The translations under genes and the position numbers were made by a program. The notes below the pieces were generated by a model, which saw only the letters and a list, made by a program, of their open reading frames with translations, had not been told where the DNA came from and made no database searches. Positions 9,841 to 21,930 of a DNA stretch of 64,000 nt are shown one piece after another. Source of the stretch: Anarhynchus alexandrinus (Eukaryota > Chordata > Aves > Charadriiformes > Charadriidae); the NCBI GenBank assembly GCA_008711295.1, contig VUYV01000158.1, positions 335,181-399,180 on the forward strand. The letters run 5' to 3'. The stretch's first letter is position 1, and the number at the start of each line of letters is the position of its first letter.

Positions 9841-12800
9841 CTTTTTCTTGGTGGGGGGTGGTGGTGGTTTGCATTTCTTGGTTTTAATGGCTGGGATTGG
9901 CAGGAGAAGGTGTGTAAACTGGTTGGACAATCATGTATAAACCAACCAAAATTATTGAGGTCTTTGGATCTGAATGACTATGCCAAGAGAGAAAACAGGT
10001 TAAGAAATCTGCAATTGTATCAGGAAAAAATGCAAACCCCAACACCTCACAATCCAGTGTGGTAACTTTTAGTTCCTGAAACGCTTGCTCCTCCCTTCTG
10101 TCCCCTGATCTCTGGGAAGCTGTGGGAGCGGAGCTTTGACAGATCCCATGGGCAATGCATTTTTACCTTGTCACCATCTCTGTTTTTAGTGTAGCACCTG
10201 TGACTTTCATTTGTTTAACTTCACTGCTATTAGTGGGATGACTCATGATATTTGTAAGTACTCACATGATTGAGCCCTACTATCTAACAATAGTTTTATT
10301 CTGTATAACAATAATCAAGAAAAATACTGAAGACAAAACCTTGTTATAAGATCCACCTTAGTGTGGGTCTTATGTTTAAGAGTCAGGGGATGGGTCTTTT
10401 ATGAACAGTCCTCATTTATAACATTTATCTCTCAAAGGATTGGAGTTAGGCACTCAAGAGCTAAGAACATTAAGCGTGGTGAAAGATTTGTTTTTCTTGA
10501 CCTCTATTAACATTCAGTGCATTCCAGCCTATAACTAAAGTGCTGCAATGCACAGATAGATACGCAGATGTTTCAAGAATAATCCCCTCTTCTGCATAAC
10601 AAAGTGTTTATTTTGCTTTCGCCACAAGTATTATTATTGATCACTTATCACACGAACTACCAAACACCGAAATAGCTTCACCTTTCTCCCTTCCAACTCT
10701 TGTAGCTATTACATGTTTTGGTTTGTTTGTTTTTTAATAAAAGAATCTATGCTCCACCATTGGTATTTGGTACTTGAAAGTTGACCTTAACAATATAAGG
10801 CGTCAGTTATGAGTGAAGTGAGAAAACAGGGCCATGCCCTGGAAAATTGCCATTCACTAACTACGTACTTTGCAGTATTTTCTGGGGAGGGGTGTGTGTG
10901 TGGACCTACGCAAGCAATAATAATTTTTGAAAAATGAACATTTTTTTTTAAATTGGAAGTAACGTGGTCAGGTATGGTCAGGTTTTGATTTAATTTGTTG
11001 GCTTCTTTTTGCGTATGATCAATTTACCATGATTGTTTCTGCGCTTGGAAACTGGTGTGTAACTGAGTAGATAATGAAGGGGCATTCAGGTAAGCTAGAA
11101 AAATATACGAAGCAAGTTTTTTTCTTTCAATGAATATACCACATGCTTTGAACTCTTCCTTTAGGTCAATGAATGTATGGTCAGTGCAGATCCTATGAGT
11201 TCTATAGTTCTATATGTCATTGTAGTCAGTTGGCTTCGTGCCTGAAAAATGTGAAAATGGTTTACAAAGCAAAGCAGAAACCATTTCATCCTCTGAACAT
11301 GATTTCAGAAGTGTAATTTACCAGCAATTAAACCCCCCCAAAATGTAAACTGAATTACTCTTCTCTTGGGATTCCTACCACCATTTAATTTGTGTTTGTT
11401 TTATCCTTCGGCGTTTTATCTTCTAATAAGCCTTCAAGGGAGAATGGAGTATTAGCTTTCTATTTAAAGGAAAGGACAAATAGATGCAGAGTAAGTACAC
11501 TCTAATGGCCAAAATTATTCAAGATTTTTGGCTTCAGCAGCGTGCAAATAAACGTCTGCATTTACTGGGTTGGAAAGGTTTGTTTGTTTTACAAAAGCAT
11601 TTGCAAGAGATTTATTTACAGGTAATAATATTTATTTACTATCTCTTCTCCATTTGAGTAGAAACAAATTTCCTTAGGTTATTTATTTGTGGAACACCAG
11701 CTGTGTCACTGTATTTCTGATTCAACATTCACTGTTTCCGTATTCCCATACTTTGAATATTTCTCTTATGGAGAAGCTGACATTAAATTTAAATCCTTCT
11801 AGTTGTTCATTTAGCAACTCTCCCATGTGTGACCCACACAATTTATTGACTTGGCCAGCTGGTGGTGAAAAGTGAATAACCAAAATGCTACCAAAAAAGC
11901 ACCACTAAAACCCAGATAAAAACAGAATGGTCTTTCTGAGATTCTCTTGCCTTTTTCAGAATGAACGAAACTCTGAATTGGCTTTCCCTTCTTCTAGACC
12001 AATTTCAGATTATAAAATTAGAGAAAAATGCTTTCAGAAAGGTTGTTTTTATTTTATATGCATTTTTTTTTTCACCAGGACACTTCAATGTACGTAGAAA
12101 TACGCTAGGGGAGCACAGCCTTAACTTGAAAGTGTTTTCAGTGTGATTAGTTTAGAAGCGTTTACACTTTCTTGTATGTTCTTTATGCTTTTGTTGTCTT
12201 CAGGTCTGCTTTTTATACCTCAAGTTCCCAGAGAATATTCTGCTATCTTGCGTTATAAACTGTCTTCTCCATAGAGACATTTTCTGAAGAGAAGGCTTTG
12301 GAGACTGCAGACAACTCATTAAAGACCCCAACCTGCAAATATTTACTTGGTACCTACCTATAAGTTGCTCTGTTTGTCTCCCAATTCACCCAATGGGTGA
12401 AAAATTTCCATGAATGTGTCCTCAGTTGGGGTTTCCAGCCTGAACTCCCTTCAACGCACTCCATGCTGATGGAGTCTGACTTAGAGCCCTGTTCATTAAG
12501 TCTAGCTGGTGGGCTAGGGTATGGAGTATTTCTTGGCCCCAAATATGTGTTGAACGAAGGAGGTTGCTGGTAGGTTGATGCTCTGAAAATGTGCATCCTT
12601 TTAAATGAGTGTATAAAGCTCACGTGCTATAAATTCTTTCTGCTTTTGTGGCATATCATGCGAGAGCCCTTCCAGCGTGGTTCTTGCACAGCCACATGAT
12701 ATCCAGAGGTGTATGGGCCAGGCTCAGCGTGCACCTCCTGTCCAGATGGAGGGAGCGAAGCTTCCACCCCACCAACACCCATGAGTTTGCTGTGGGCGTG

Positions 12801-13375
12801 TGCGTGGGAGTAGACCTGCACTGATGCACTGGCTAAGTTTGAGCTTGAGCTCGTGTTTGGGTTGTGGTCAAAATACAACCAGAATTAAGTCTTTGTGCCT
12901 GTAAGAAAATTTACACCAAATAGTGCCTATTTATTCACTCATTCATTATGCTTATGTTGTAAGGGGCTAATATGGCCATTTAGGGCCTGGAATGACAAAA
13001 AAAACCCCTGCCCATACAGAACAGCAGTTGGGCTTTGGGTGCATTTGCCCCAAGTGACTACAGGGTTTCCCTGATATTGGTTAATGCATTCTTCTCAAAA
13101 GAGGAACAAAACTAATTGCTGAGACCTTTGTGTCCTAGGGGACGTGTCATGGCTAGAGAAAAATATTCGGCACAGCCATTACCTTCTCATAGTTATTTCT
13201 TGCCAGACCCTCAAGGATAAGCTGTCAGTGCCCGTATACAACGGATTATGTAAGATCATAATTTTCCACTCCATATAAGATGTTACTCTGAAAGCTATAT
13301 TCTGATATTAAATAAAAATACTTTGTACTAGATTAAGTCTTTCATCCAAAGACATAAAAGTGCTCTCCAGTGTTA

Positions 13376-13475
13376 TTATTCATGTTTAAAAGAAGATTAA
13401 AATGAGCCGTGCCAGGGTGAGGTGATTTGCCCAAGGTTACAGGGAGTCAGCAGTGGTTATCCCAGTCTGAGACCC
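13376..13475 (-). mobile_element. MIR-like CORE-SINE fragment (ancient)
   Basis: The run GAGGTGATTTGCCCAAGGTT and the following ACAGGGAGTCAGCAGTGG match the antisense MIR pattern in which GACTTGCCCAAGGTCACACAG is followed by a short spacer and GTGGCAGAG. That places the element on the minus strand. The copy is heavily diverged, as expected for amniote-age MIR elements in birds. The edges are approximate. Confidence 0.5.
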
Positions 13476-16400
13476 CCCCTCCTGAAGTATAAGCAAAAAT
13501 GCTGAGTTTCAGTCATGTAATTTAACGCAGGGAAAAGCCTCCCTACTCCTGGGTAGCACTAACACGGCAGGAGGATTCTGAGAGAGCCTAGATGTCATTA
13601 GCCCGGATCAGATTACAAGATAGGGCTTTAATAAGCGGCTGTGATGTAAATCTAGTAGACAACTTCAAATCTTCTTGTTGGACACAAGTATAGCTAGGTT
13701 TTACAGATTACAGAGTGCTACTAGGTGTAGAGCCAGGCAATTTTTTTTCAGCGGGTCATTTGCCAAAATCTGCGGATTGGGGCTAGGTGAAACGCTTTGC
13801 TAATCCAGGCTAAAATGTTTTGTGCAATTCACAGTACATTCTTTTATTTTGAGAGATACTGTCCTCCCCTCAAACACTCGTCTGAGGTTTATACTGTGTT
13901 TTCTGTACTCCCCCCAATGTTTTAGATCACCAGACCCCAAAGAAAGACCTATTATTCTTAGTATGATGGCTCAGGAAAAAAAAAAAAAACAGTAAAAATA
14001 TTACTTGGAAGTGACAAAAATGACATCGTAGTACTTTTTTTGACAGAAGACTAGTATTACTATGTACACGGACTGTACATGTTGTAAATAGGTATATAAT
14101 AGAGGTATACTTTGTGCCTCTCATCTTTGCAGTATCGCTAACGTGGTGCAATAATACCTGTGTAAGCAAAGATAAAGAATTCTTGTGGGCACTGGATATC
14201 AGTTTGGAAGATTATAATTGCCAAGAGCTTTCCACACTCTTTTTTTCTTCTCTGTGTATCTTACCCTCCCATTTCCACTTACTGTGTGAAACCGAGCAGA
14301 GCTGACCCTAAATCCCCTTCCCTGCTCTTTTTGTGCCTGCCTGCTCCCTTGCCTGGCCCGGGAAATTGCCACAGCCCTCGCCAGCAAAGAGAGTTGGCAG
14401 AGCGAAAGTAATCCTGCGCTGTGACCTTCCGCCTTCCCCTAGGTTTTGGGAAACAAGGCTAGGAGGGAGAACTCAGTTTGGCAAGGTCATGCTTCTGACC
14501 CTGCAGTGCCCCCTCTCCCCAGTCTGGCATCCTGCTCAGAAGGGAGCCATCCTCCTCTTATCCCGTATAGTTGTGTCCATGTGCATTAGCTGACTTACCT
14601 GAATAGCTGTCTTGACAATTTACAGTGACTTTCTGGGTTTGAGAAATGTATGCCACGTAGCACGCTAATCTACTGTATTATTGTGAGTGATAAATTAGGG
14701 TTTCAGTCTCACTCTACCGGCTGGAAAAAGACTTTTCTCATGCACTAGGTGCATTCCTCTACACCTTGCCTTTCAGAGAAGCTCCATTTACAAGATTTTC
14801 ATAATTCTGAGTTTTTTAGGGCAGTAAAATTCTAAGCAAGACCTCTGCAAAGCTTTTTCACCAGCCACCCAAATTTCTGGATAATCCATCAATTTTATTA
14901 TGAAGGGGTAATCTTAGTACCAGAATAGCTACAAAACACAGAGGTACTTCTGCAGAAGCAAACAAACAAACAAAACAAAACAAAACTTCTTTTTAATGTT
15001 AAAGAGTGGCTCCTGGCATCCACACAGATATTTTCTACAACATAGTACCTTTACTTATGGCAAATACCAAGGGACTTGAATATTTGTTACTGTTTTAGAA
15101 ACCTTAATTACAGCATTTAGACACTATTGAGATCAGTCAAAACTTGCTGAGCTACTGCTTAACTTACATCAGGTAACTAATACATTTGCATTCCTGCCAT
15201 TGAGTCTAACTATCCTCCTCAAGATGCTGGCCTTGACTCGTCTGACCTTTTGGAAGATTGTCTGTGTACCCATCAGCAACTTGTGCTTTTCATTGTACAA
15301 AAGAGGTGTTAAAAAGTAATATTTTTACTGAAGAACCTGACTGGTATGGAAATAAATATCTGCAGTATTTTTGGAGAATAGTTATACATAGGACAGAGAG
15401 AGACAACTTTTTAAAACCACATGATGATATTACTTAGTAGTAACTAGCTTAAGTTACTTTTTAATATTCTCACTGCCTTGGCCTAGCAAGTAATATAGAA
15501 AGTAATCACAAATCTTGACAAAAGCAGAACAGCATGAACCTAGAAAAACCTGTGCCTGCTATTACCCTGGTCATTTAATTCCTGTTATTAACCCTGATGG
15601 TGTAGCACATGCTGATATGCTCATGGCAGACTTCATGGACTTGAGGAATACTAGTATTTTGCTGCTCTTCTCTTCCCATTTTCTGTGTATGGCTTTGTTT
15701 TTTCAGACCATGAACTCTTCAGGTCAAGAATTACCACGTAGTGTACGTAGAGGATAGCCCAGGGACTAGAAGCAGCACAGCTGTGCAATCTGCAAGTTTG
15801 TTAGGATATCATAGTGTCATGCTAATGCAATTAGAGTGCATAGGCTCAGATCAGGTTTAGACCATGTAGCTTTAGTTTGGTATCTCTGTGTGGCACTGCG
15901 TTGCTTTGCTCTGCCTTCCCCACGTCTATCCGAATAGCGTAGAATAGCACATCTATTGTAATGCATAGCAAGAAATTGACCTACCATACACTGAGCAGGT
16001 ATGATTTGTAGGGTTTTTTTTTTTTAAATGTGGTGCAAGGCAAGATGGAGGCAAAATTACTTTTTAAAGGAATAGAACTTCAAGCAAACAATAATAGCTC
16101 TATTATTCCATGTAACACTGTACCTGTGATACAGTCCTTTGACAAAGCGCTTGCCATATAGAAACCCGGTCCTGAAACCTGTAACGGGGAAGACGCTTAA
16201 TGGTGGTTATATGTGTTAGGGATGGGCTGTACATAGATAGCATGGTGAATGATGGTATATCAGATATCATGCATTTCATTTCTATGTTTTCTTACCAGTA
16301 AGAAAGGACAGTGATTTATTGCATATTGATATAATGAGGTTTTACAAGTCGATAGTTACTACTATACACTGCAGTGCATTAGCAGTATATAGGAATAAAC

Positions 16401-18435
16401 CATGAGGCGTTTGTCGAAACATTCCTTGCAGTACAGGTTTGAATGCCTTTAACTTTCATCTGTGAGAAGTTACCTAAGTAGTCTCCAAAAATCTAATCCC
16501 TGAAGGTGAGGTGAAAAGAGCTCCCTGTTAGACGTCATTCAGCTGGAGTTGCAGAATGAAGGGTGACAGCATCATGTGAGAGCTATTCACCCGAACTGTC
16601 ATTTTACATCTCCAGGAGGGAAAAGATTTAAACATTCAGTTTATATATACGATTGTTTCCTTATCTTTTTTCTCTTCTCTCTTGACCCTTCTGGAATATA
16701 TTTTCTCCACTGTTTCTTTGGGGCAAAGCCTTAGCACCCTGTAGGTTTTCTGTCAGACACTCTGGCTTGCACTTGTGACCCGGCCGAGCGGACCGTGGAA
16801 TGTGTAACAAGATAAAAGTCTAAATCCTTGCTAAATAACAGCCGTTCTCCACAAATGCAGTGCCAGTTACTGAAACAGAATTGCTGCAGGTCTGCACCGA
16901 AATTTGTGTTGGGAAAAAAATTGATCTGAAAATTACCCGTGCCAGCTTACCTATTAGAATAAAACAAATAATATTAAATCTGTTGGCGTGTGTCTTACAT
17001 CCTGCTCCTCTCTCTCTCTAGCCTGCGGAGAGAGCTGCAATTCAGATTGCAGAGAGAATGCAAATTCGAAATCTGCTGGAGTTACATTTTCGCTTATTTC
17101 TTCCCACACAGCACATCCACCTGGCTGGTGGTGGGGCTGATGCCCCTCTTTTGGCACTTAATAGTTCTTTATTTGGAGCAGCAGCACATACTCCTTTTGA
17201 GAGTGTGAGCTGGGGAGTGGGTCCAGAAAAAAGTAGCTCTTATCCCTTTTCCACCTGTGCCACCCTCTCCATCGTGTACAGCTTTCTACATCTGTTTTAT
17301 TAGTGTAGTCATTCTATACCAAGGTTAAATTCCTAGGACACTATATGTACCCTCTCTGGTAGTATTAAGTTGGGATGTACATTGTGATACAGCTGCTGTG
17401 AACCCCTCCTCACCATGCACATGTACTGAGCATGCATGATATGACATGGGGCTGATTTAGTTGGTTTTTATCAAGAATGTTTAAAAACTGTCTTCTAGCA
17501 TCCCACTTCTCAAGTTCTGCACAATTAAAGAAAGATATATACTTGCCAGCAGCCTATATTACAAAGAAAAATGATAATAGCATTCAATCTGTGTAATAGC
17601 TTGTAAAATGAAAGCTGCAGATTACATTTTAGTCACTGGGGGGTTCTAAATTAACTGCTTTGACCACACTAGGAAATTCTGAGTTAAGTCTGAAAATCTA
17701 TTCTAAGAGTCAGATCTTATCCCTGACCATTTACAGAGAGCAAAACTGCAAAGTGAGATTACTGTGCACAGCTTTTCAGTTTAATCTTGGAGCCTTTCTT
17801 ATCCTTAGCGTGTGAGTTGGTTACTTTTCTTCAAAATAAAGTCTGGGACTATTAATGTGCAAGTTATATCCATACATACAAACCCTAAGCCGAATGCCAT
17901 GTGTCTTTTTCCTAATTTGAGTTAATAAACATATCAGGAAGTATAGGGTGAAACTTGAGGTATGATAGTTTGTTGCTTGTTAGTGTAACTGCCCTGTGGA
18001 GTAGACACCAGCTAATTCCACCCCATTACTGGTAGTTTCTGTTGCCTTCCTGTGACTCTGTGGATGTTTAGGAAGGAGAGGCAAGTTGTTGAAAATAATT
18101 CAGAGAGCTTACCGAAAATCTCAACATCCCCCAGGAACGAACGTAGTGCCAATATGAGCACAAGTGCTCATAGTGTGGTGTAGGTATACTGTGAGAAAAG
18201 TACAGTTACCCCCATTAACTTTGCACTGGGGAAACTCTTCTGCTTATATTGTACTGCATATTCAGTTGTATCACAGAGGCCAACAGAATCAATATTAGAA
18301 ATAGAATTGGCAGTTGTAACCATTTCATTTTACGTGTATGATGTATCTTTGGGTGCTGGAGCACATGATGTCTGAAGAGAGAAGTGAAGAAGAAGAGAAG
18401 AAGGGAATCTAATTTCTGACTTCAGCTACGTCATG
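13476..18435. other. Unique non-coding stretch
   Basis: No gene recognised. It holds a poly-A run near 13977-13989, an AAAC/AAAAC microsatellite at 14959-14986, a poly-T run near 16014-16024 and a GC-richer patch at about 14290-14560 that gives short overlapping frames on both strands without a family signature. A faint antisense MIR resemblance near 17725-17770 is too weak to annotate. Confidence 0.55.
14959..14986. repeat. (AAAC)n/(AAAAC)n microsatellite
   Basis: CAAA units pass into CAAAA units, an interrupted simple repeat of 28 bp. Confidence 0.88.
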
Positions 18436-18715
18436 GTAGAGGACAGACTTGGAGGTGTGCAGTGAAAGAATGAGAAGCAATGGACACAAGTAGCAACCAG
18501 GCATAAGGAACAAATTCTTCGCCTTAAGGGTGGTCAAACATGAGGGCAGGTTACACAGAGAGCTTGTGAGGCCTCCGTTCTTGCAGACATTCAAAATATG
18601 ACTGGACAAGGCCCTGAGCAACCTGATATAACTTCAAAGTTGTCCCCATGTAGAACCAGGTGACCTCCATTAGGTCTTTTCTACTGATGTTATTCTACAG
18701 TTCTATGATTTTGAT
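18436..18715 (+). mobile_element. CR1 LINE, older 3' fragment
   Basis: The order of blocks follows the CR1 3' end: GAGAAGCAATGGACACAAG, AGGGTGGTCAAACA, CAGAGAGCTTGTGAGGCCTCC, CATTCAAAATATGACTGGAC, AAGGCCCTGAGCAACCTG, then TTAGGTCTTTTCTAC and a decayed TTCTACAGTTCTATGATT tail. The tail is on the right, so the element is on the plus strand. Divergence is clearly greater than in the copies at 8472 and 43476, and no reading frame survives. Confidence 0.88.
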
Positions 18716-20450
18716 TTTTCTTCTTAAATAGATTTCTGAATTTCAACAGATATCGCCATTTATCTCTCATTCAAAATGCAAGACCTGTATGTGGAAATGT
18801 GCACCTGGCTGCTTGTCCATGGTTCAAGTGTACAAGGTCACTTGATGGAGAGGGGCCATGTTAGGCTGTAGCAGAGGAAAATCTGGATTCTCCTGAGGTT
18901 TTTTTGAACCCAGAGCCCTGCCAGTTTGCACTCTGCTGCACTTCAGCACATTGTCACATTTCTCCCCTGAAGCATGGCAGGACCTACCTGCCAGGCACAT
19001 GCATCTCTGGAAAACATAGCTTACAGAGCATGAAATTCCCTGGAGAGTTGTGTCCGGCATATAGGGACCTTCCATGAGCCAGGGGAGAATTAGGTATTAG
19101 TACCAGGTAGTAGGCTCAAGTTGTGGTGTCATACTCAGCGTGCCAGACTGAGGCAGACGCTCCCTTCAATGGCTGGTACCATAGAGGGAAACAGGAGATT
19201 GGAGAAGGAGTAGAAGTCAGTCTCATGCTGAATGGAGATTGCATAAGACTTGGCAGGTTTGCTCTGGCTGTGTTTCACACGGAAATACGCTGCTCTCAGT
19301 TGATCCCAAATATTTAGTTCAGTCACTGAGTTCACTTTGGAGCAGCTCCACAGTCTCTTACAATGAAGAGTGATGAGCTGCAGAGTAAGGGCTTACCTCC
19401 ACTTACCCTGGTTAAGACATTTAGAAGAAGGCAGGGAAAAGGCAAAGTTTGCAGAGAAGTTCAGCTTCATTAGGCATGGAAGTGGCCATTTTTTCCAGGA
19501 GAATTTATATTGATGTTTGGTGTCCATCATGGATTTCTTTTCTGCTAAAGTCTTCTCTCATTGTAGCTTCACCTAGTTCTCTCTGAAAAGTTAGCTGCAG
19601 ATGTTCTTACATTTCACCAGCAATTTGGGAGGTGGAGAGGTTCCACATAAGCTTTATGTGCTTATTTCATAATGCTTTATTTCTTCCCTCACACTGATTT
19701 TTTGATACCTTTGGAGTTCATTGGGAGTAGCAATGGCACATCCAAGAACAGAGTGTCCCCTTGTTTTTTTGACGTTGAAAATAGTAGCAATCTAATCTCA
19801 GAATGTATTTGCACTAAATTCAACTATTAGCCATGTCACTGCATTGTATTTTGTGTGTTGTGTTTTGGAAATAAATTCAATGATCCAACATGATACCTGA
19901 ACCTGAAAAAAAAAGAATGTAATAGCCTTCAGATCAGATAAGTACTTTCAAAAAGGATTTAACATCTATTTGGCAGAGAGAACGCTATAGTTTTACAAAT
20001 CCATGTGCAATTCTCTTTTGTGAAGGCAATCCTCTGTGTTACCAACCTTCTAAAAATTGTAAGTATGTTTTCTAATGATCATACCGTTGTTATATTTTTA
20101 GCAGTCTTATGTATGTCTGACTATAAATAACCTGAAAACATGCACAGGTTTTTGTTAGCTTCTTGCCTATAGATGATATGTTTTTTTGGGTTTTTGGTGA
20201 CCTGTTCCAACAGCAGTCAGTATGAAAGAATAAATGTAAATGTTTTGCTATAATTTACTGTAGTTCCCTTGCACTAAAAAAAAAATAAATCTCTTCACTT
20301 TGTCCATCTTCAATTATTCTTAAGAAAATTTTGTTTTAATTTGGCTGTCGGACTGTTATTTAATTATACATCTAAAACAGATATGAGAATCATATATATT
20401 GTTATTTTTAGTTAAAACAATAGCTTTTTTTCATGGGATTCTTTGTTCTA
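18716..20450. other. Unique non-coding stretch
   Basis: No gene recognised. Frames at 18824-19075 (minus) and 19123-19335 (both strands) are short and unsupported by splice sites or known motifs. Confidence 0.55.
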
Positions 20451-20540
20451 CATGAGATTGTAAACTCCTTGGGGTGGGAACTGTCTTTAATGTCACAAAA
20501 AAAGCTCTAATGGGAATTTGGGGGGACTATTTAAAATAGG
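20451..20540 (+). mobile_element. L2/MIR-type 3' end (ancient)
   Basis: The segment GAGATTGTAAACTCCTTGG with the following GTGGGAACTGTCTTT matches the pattern TTGTAAGCTCCTTGGGGCAGGGACTGTCTTT at the 3' end of old L2/MIR-related elements across amniotes, in sense orientation. Only this core is clear. The rest is decayed, and the subfamily cannot be named by eye. Confidence 0.45.
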
Positions 20541-21535
20541 AACATGATTAAATATTGTCTGTATTGTTTAAATGGGGCTCAGACTGGTGATGGTGTTTTT
20601 TTTGTGCTTTTTTAAATGATCATTTCTTCATCAGTCTGCTCTGTGTGTGTATTCAGAATTAAATTGCAGATCCTTCCTTTTAATAAAAAGAGTCATTCTT
20701 TTGGAAACCTTTTACCCTTTCAGTGATGCTGATAGTGATGATGCCTTGCAGGATAACAAGAACATTGGTCTGTCTTGTGTCACCGGCAAAGTTATTTAAT
20801 GAAGTTGCGAATGTCAAAATCTTGCTGATAAATGATCATGAGGAACACAGCTTGCTTTTCAAATTCCAGACTTTATTTGCAGGACTAACAATAAAAGCTG
20901 TCTCTCCGACTATGATATTCTTCATCTGTGATCACTGAGAGGCAATAAACATGGGCAAGAGGTGTCTTTTGAAATATTATAGGATTCTCAGTATGAGGCA
21001 CATGCTTGAGTTCATTCTGTCACTCCTTCAGGTGATGGAATACTGTAGATTTCCAATATGATTTTGCACGGCTTACTAAAAACAAACTGTGGTAAAAATT
21101 TCTTCTTGGATTACTATTGCTCAGTTTTGAATTTAATATCTGTACTGCTAAAAGATTAGACATATTGTTCCAAGTAAAGCAGGCCTCTTCTAAAAGACAC
21201 TACATGTTTTTAGGTAGAAATTTGACAGGGTGTTCATTGCTCCTCCAGGAGGTCTAAGAAGACTTCTGCTAGGGATGAGCGAAAAGAGTACGATTTGGAC
21301 ATTGAAGTCAAAGACCTTGCTATTTGGATAGCATCTTTAATACTGAATTCCCTGTCATTTTTGAAGAACGTTCTTAATCACCCCTCTTTCTTTCTTTCCC
21401 CCTTGTGTATCTTGCCAGAGAAACCAAAGAAATCACTTTCTCCTCTGCTTCACTGTCTCCAAGAATAAGGAGCTAACAATGCCAATACTGAAAGGTGCTT
21501 TGAGATTTACCAGTAGAAGGCTCTACAGCAAGGTT

Positions 21536-21577
21536 ATGTTTATTAATAAATGTTTATTAATTTATGTTTATTAATAA
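21536..21577. repeat. 14-bp tandem repeat, three units
   Basis: The unit ATGTTTATTAATAA occurs three times head to tail. The middle unit differs at two positions. Each unit contains the self-complementary core TTATTAATAA, so the array is also rich in short dyads. Confidence 0.85.
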
Positions 21578-21879
21578 ATAACAATAGTCAACAATAGGGA
21601 AGTTGGTGTTACTGGTGGGGGAGCAAAATAATCCGTAATTTTGTGTGCAATTGGTCTAGTAATTTTAAAAGGCAGTCTATCCCAAAAAATCTGTGATAGC
21701 CTGTTACTACTGAGATTTTTGGTCTTATTCACAGATGGGCAAAGATGGCACTGGTGGGAAACTGAGTATCCTCTTTCTATAATGGACAAATATATAATTA
21801 CCTTTTTCTTCCCAATGTTAGCTGATATGTTCTGCCTCTCTCCATCTTTGAAGAAGGCTAAAATAGCCACTGGCTAATT

Positions 21880-21930
21880 TTGCTACCTTTATTTATAGTG
21901 ACGTGCTTTGTTACCTTTATTTACAGTGAC
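21880..21930. repeat. 23-bp direct duplication, 28-bp period
   Basis: A 23-bp segment (core TACCTTTATTTA, ending AGTGAC) at 21880-21902 is repeated at 21908-21930 with two mismatches and a 5-bp spacer. Confidence 0.85.

Larger units (their letters stand above)
8576..13375. other. Unique AT-rich non-coding stretch
   Basis: No gene recognised in 4.8 kb. It contains poly-T at 9232-9246, an AAC-type run at 9819-9840 followed by a G/T-rich patch (about 9848-9869), and a less AT-rich segment at about 12640-12880. One weak acceptor/donor pair at about 10188-10253 encloses a 66-nt open segment; chance is likely. Confidence 0.55.
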
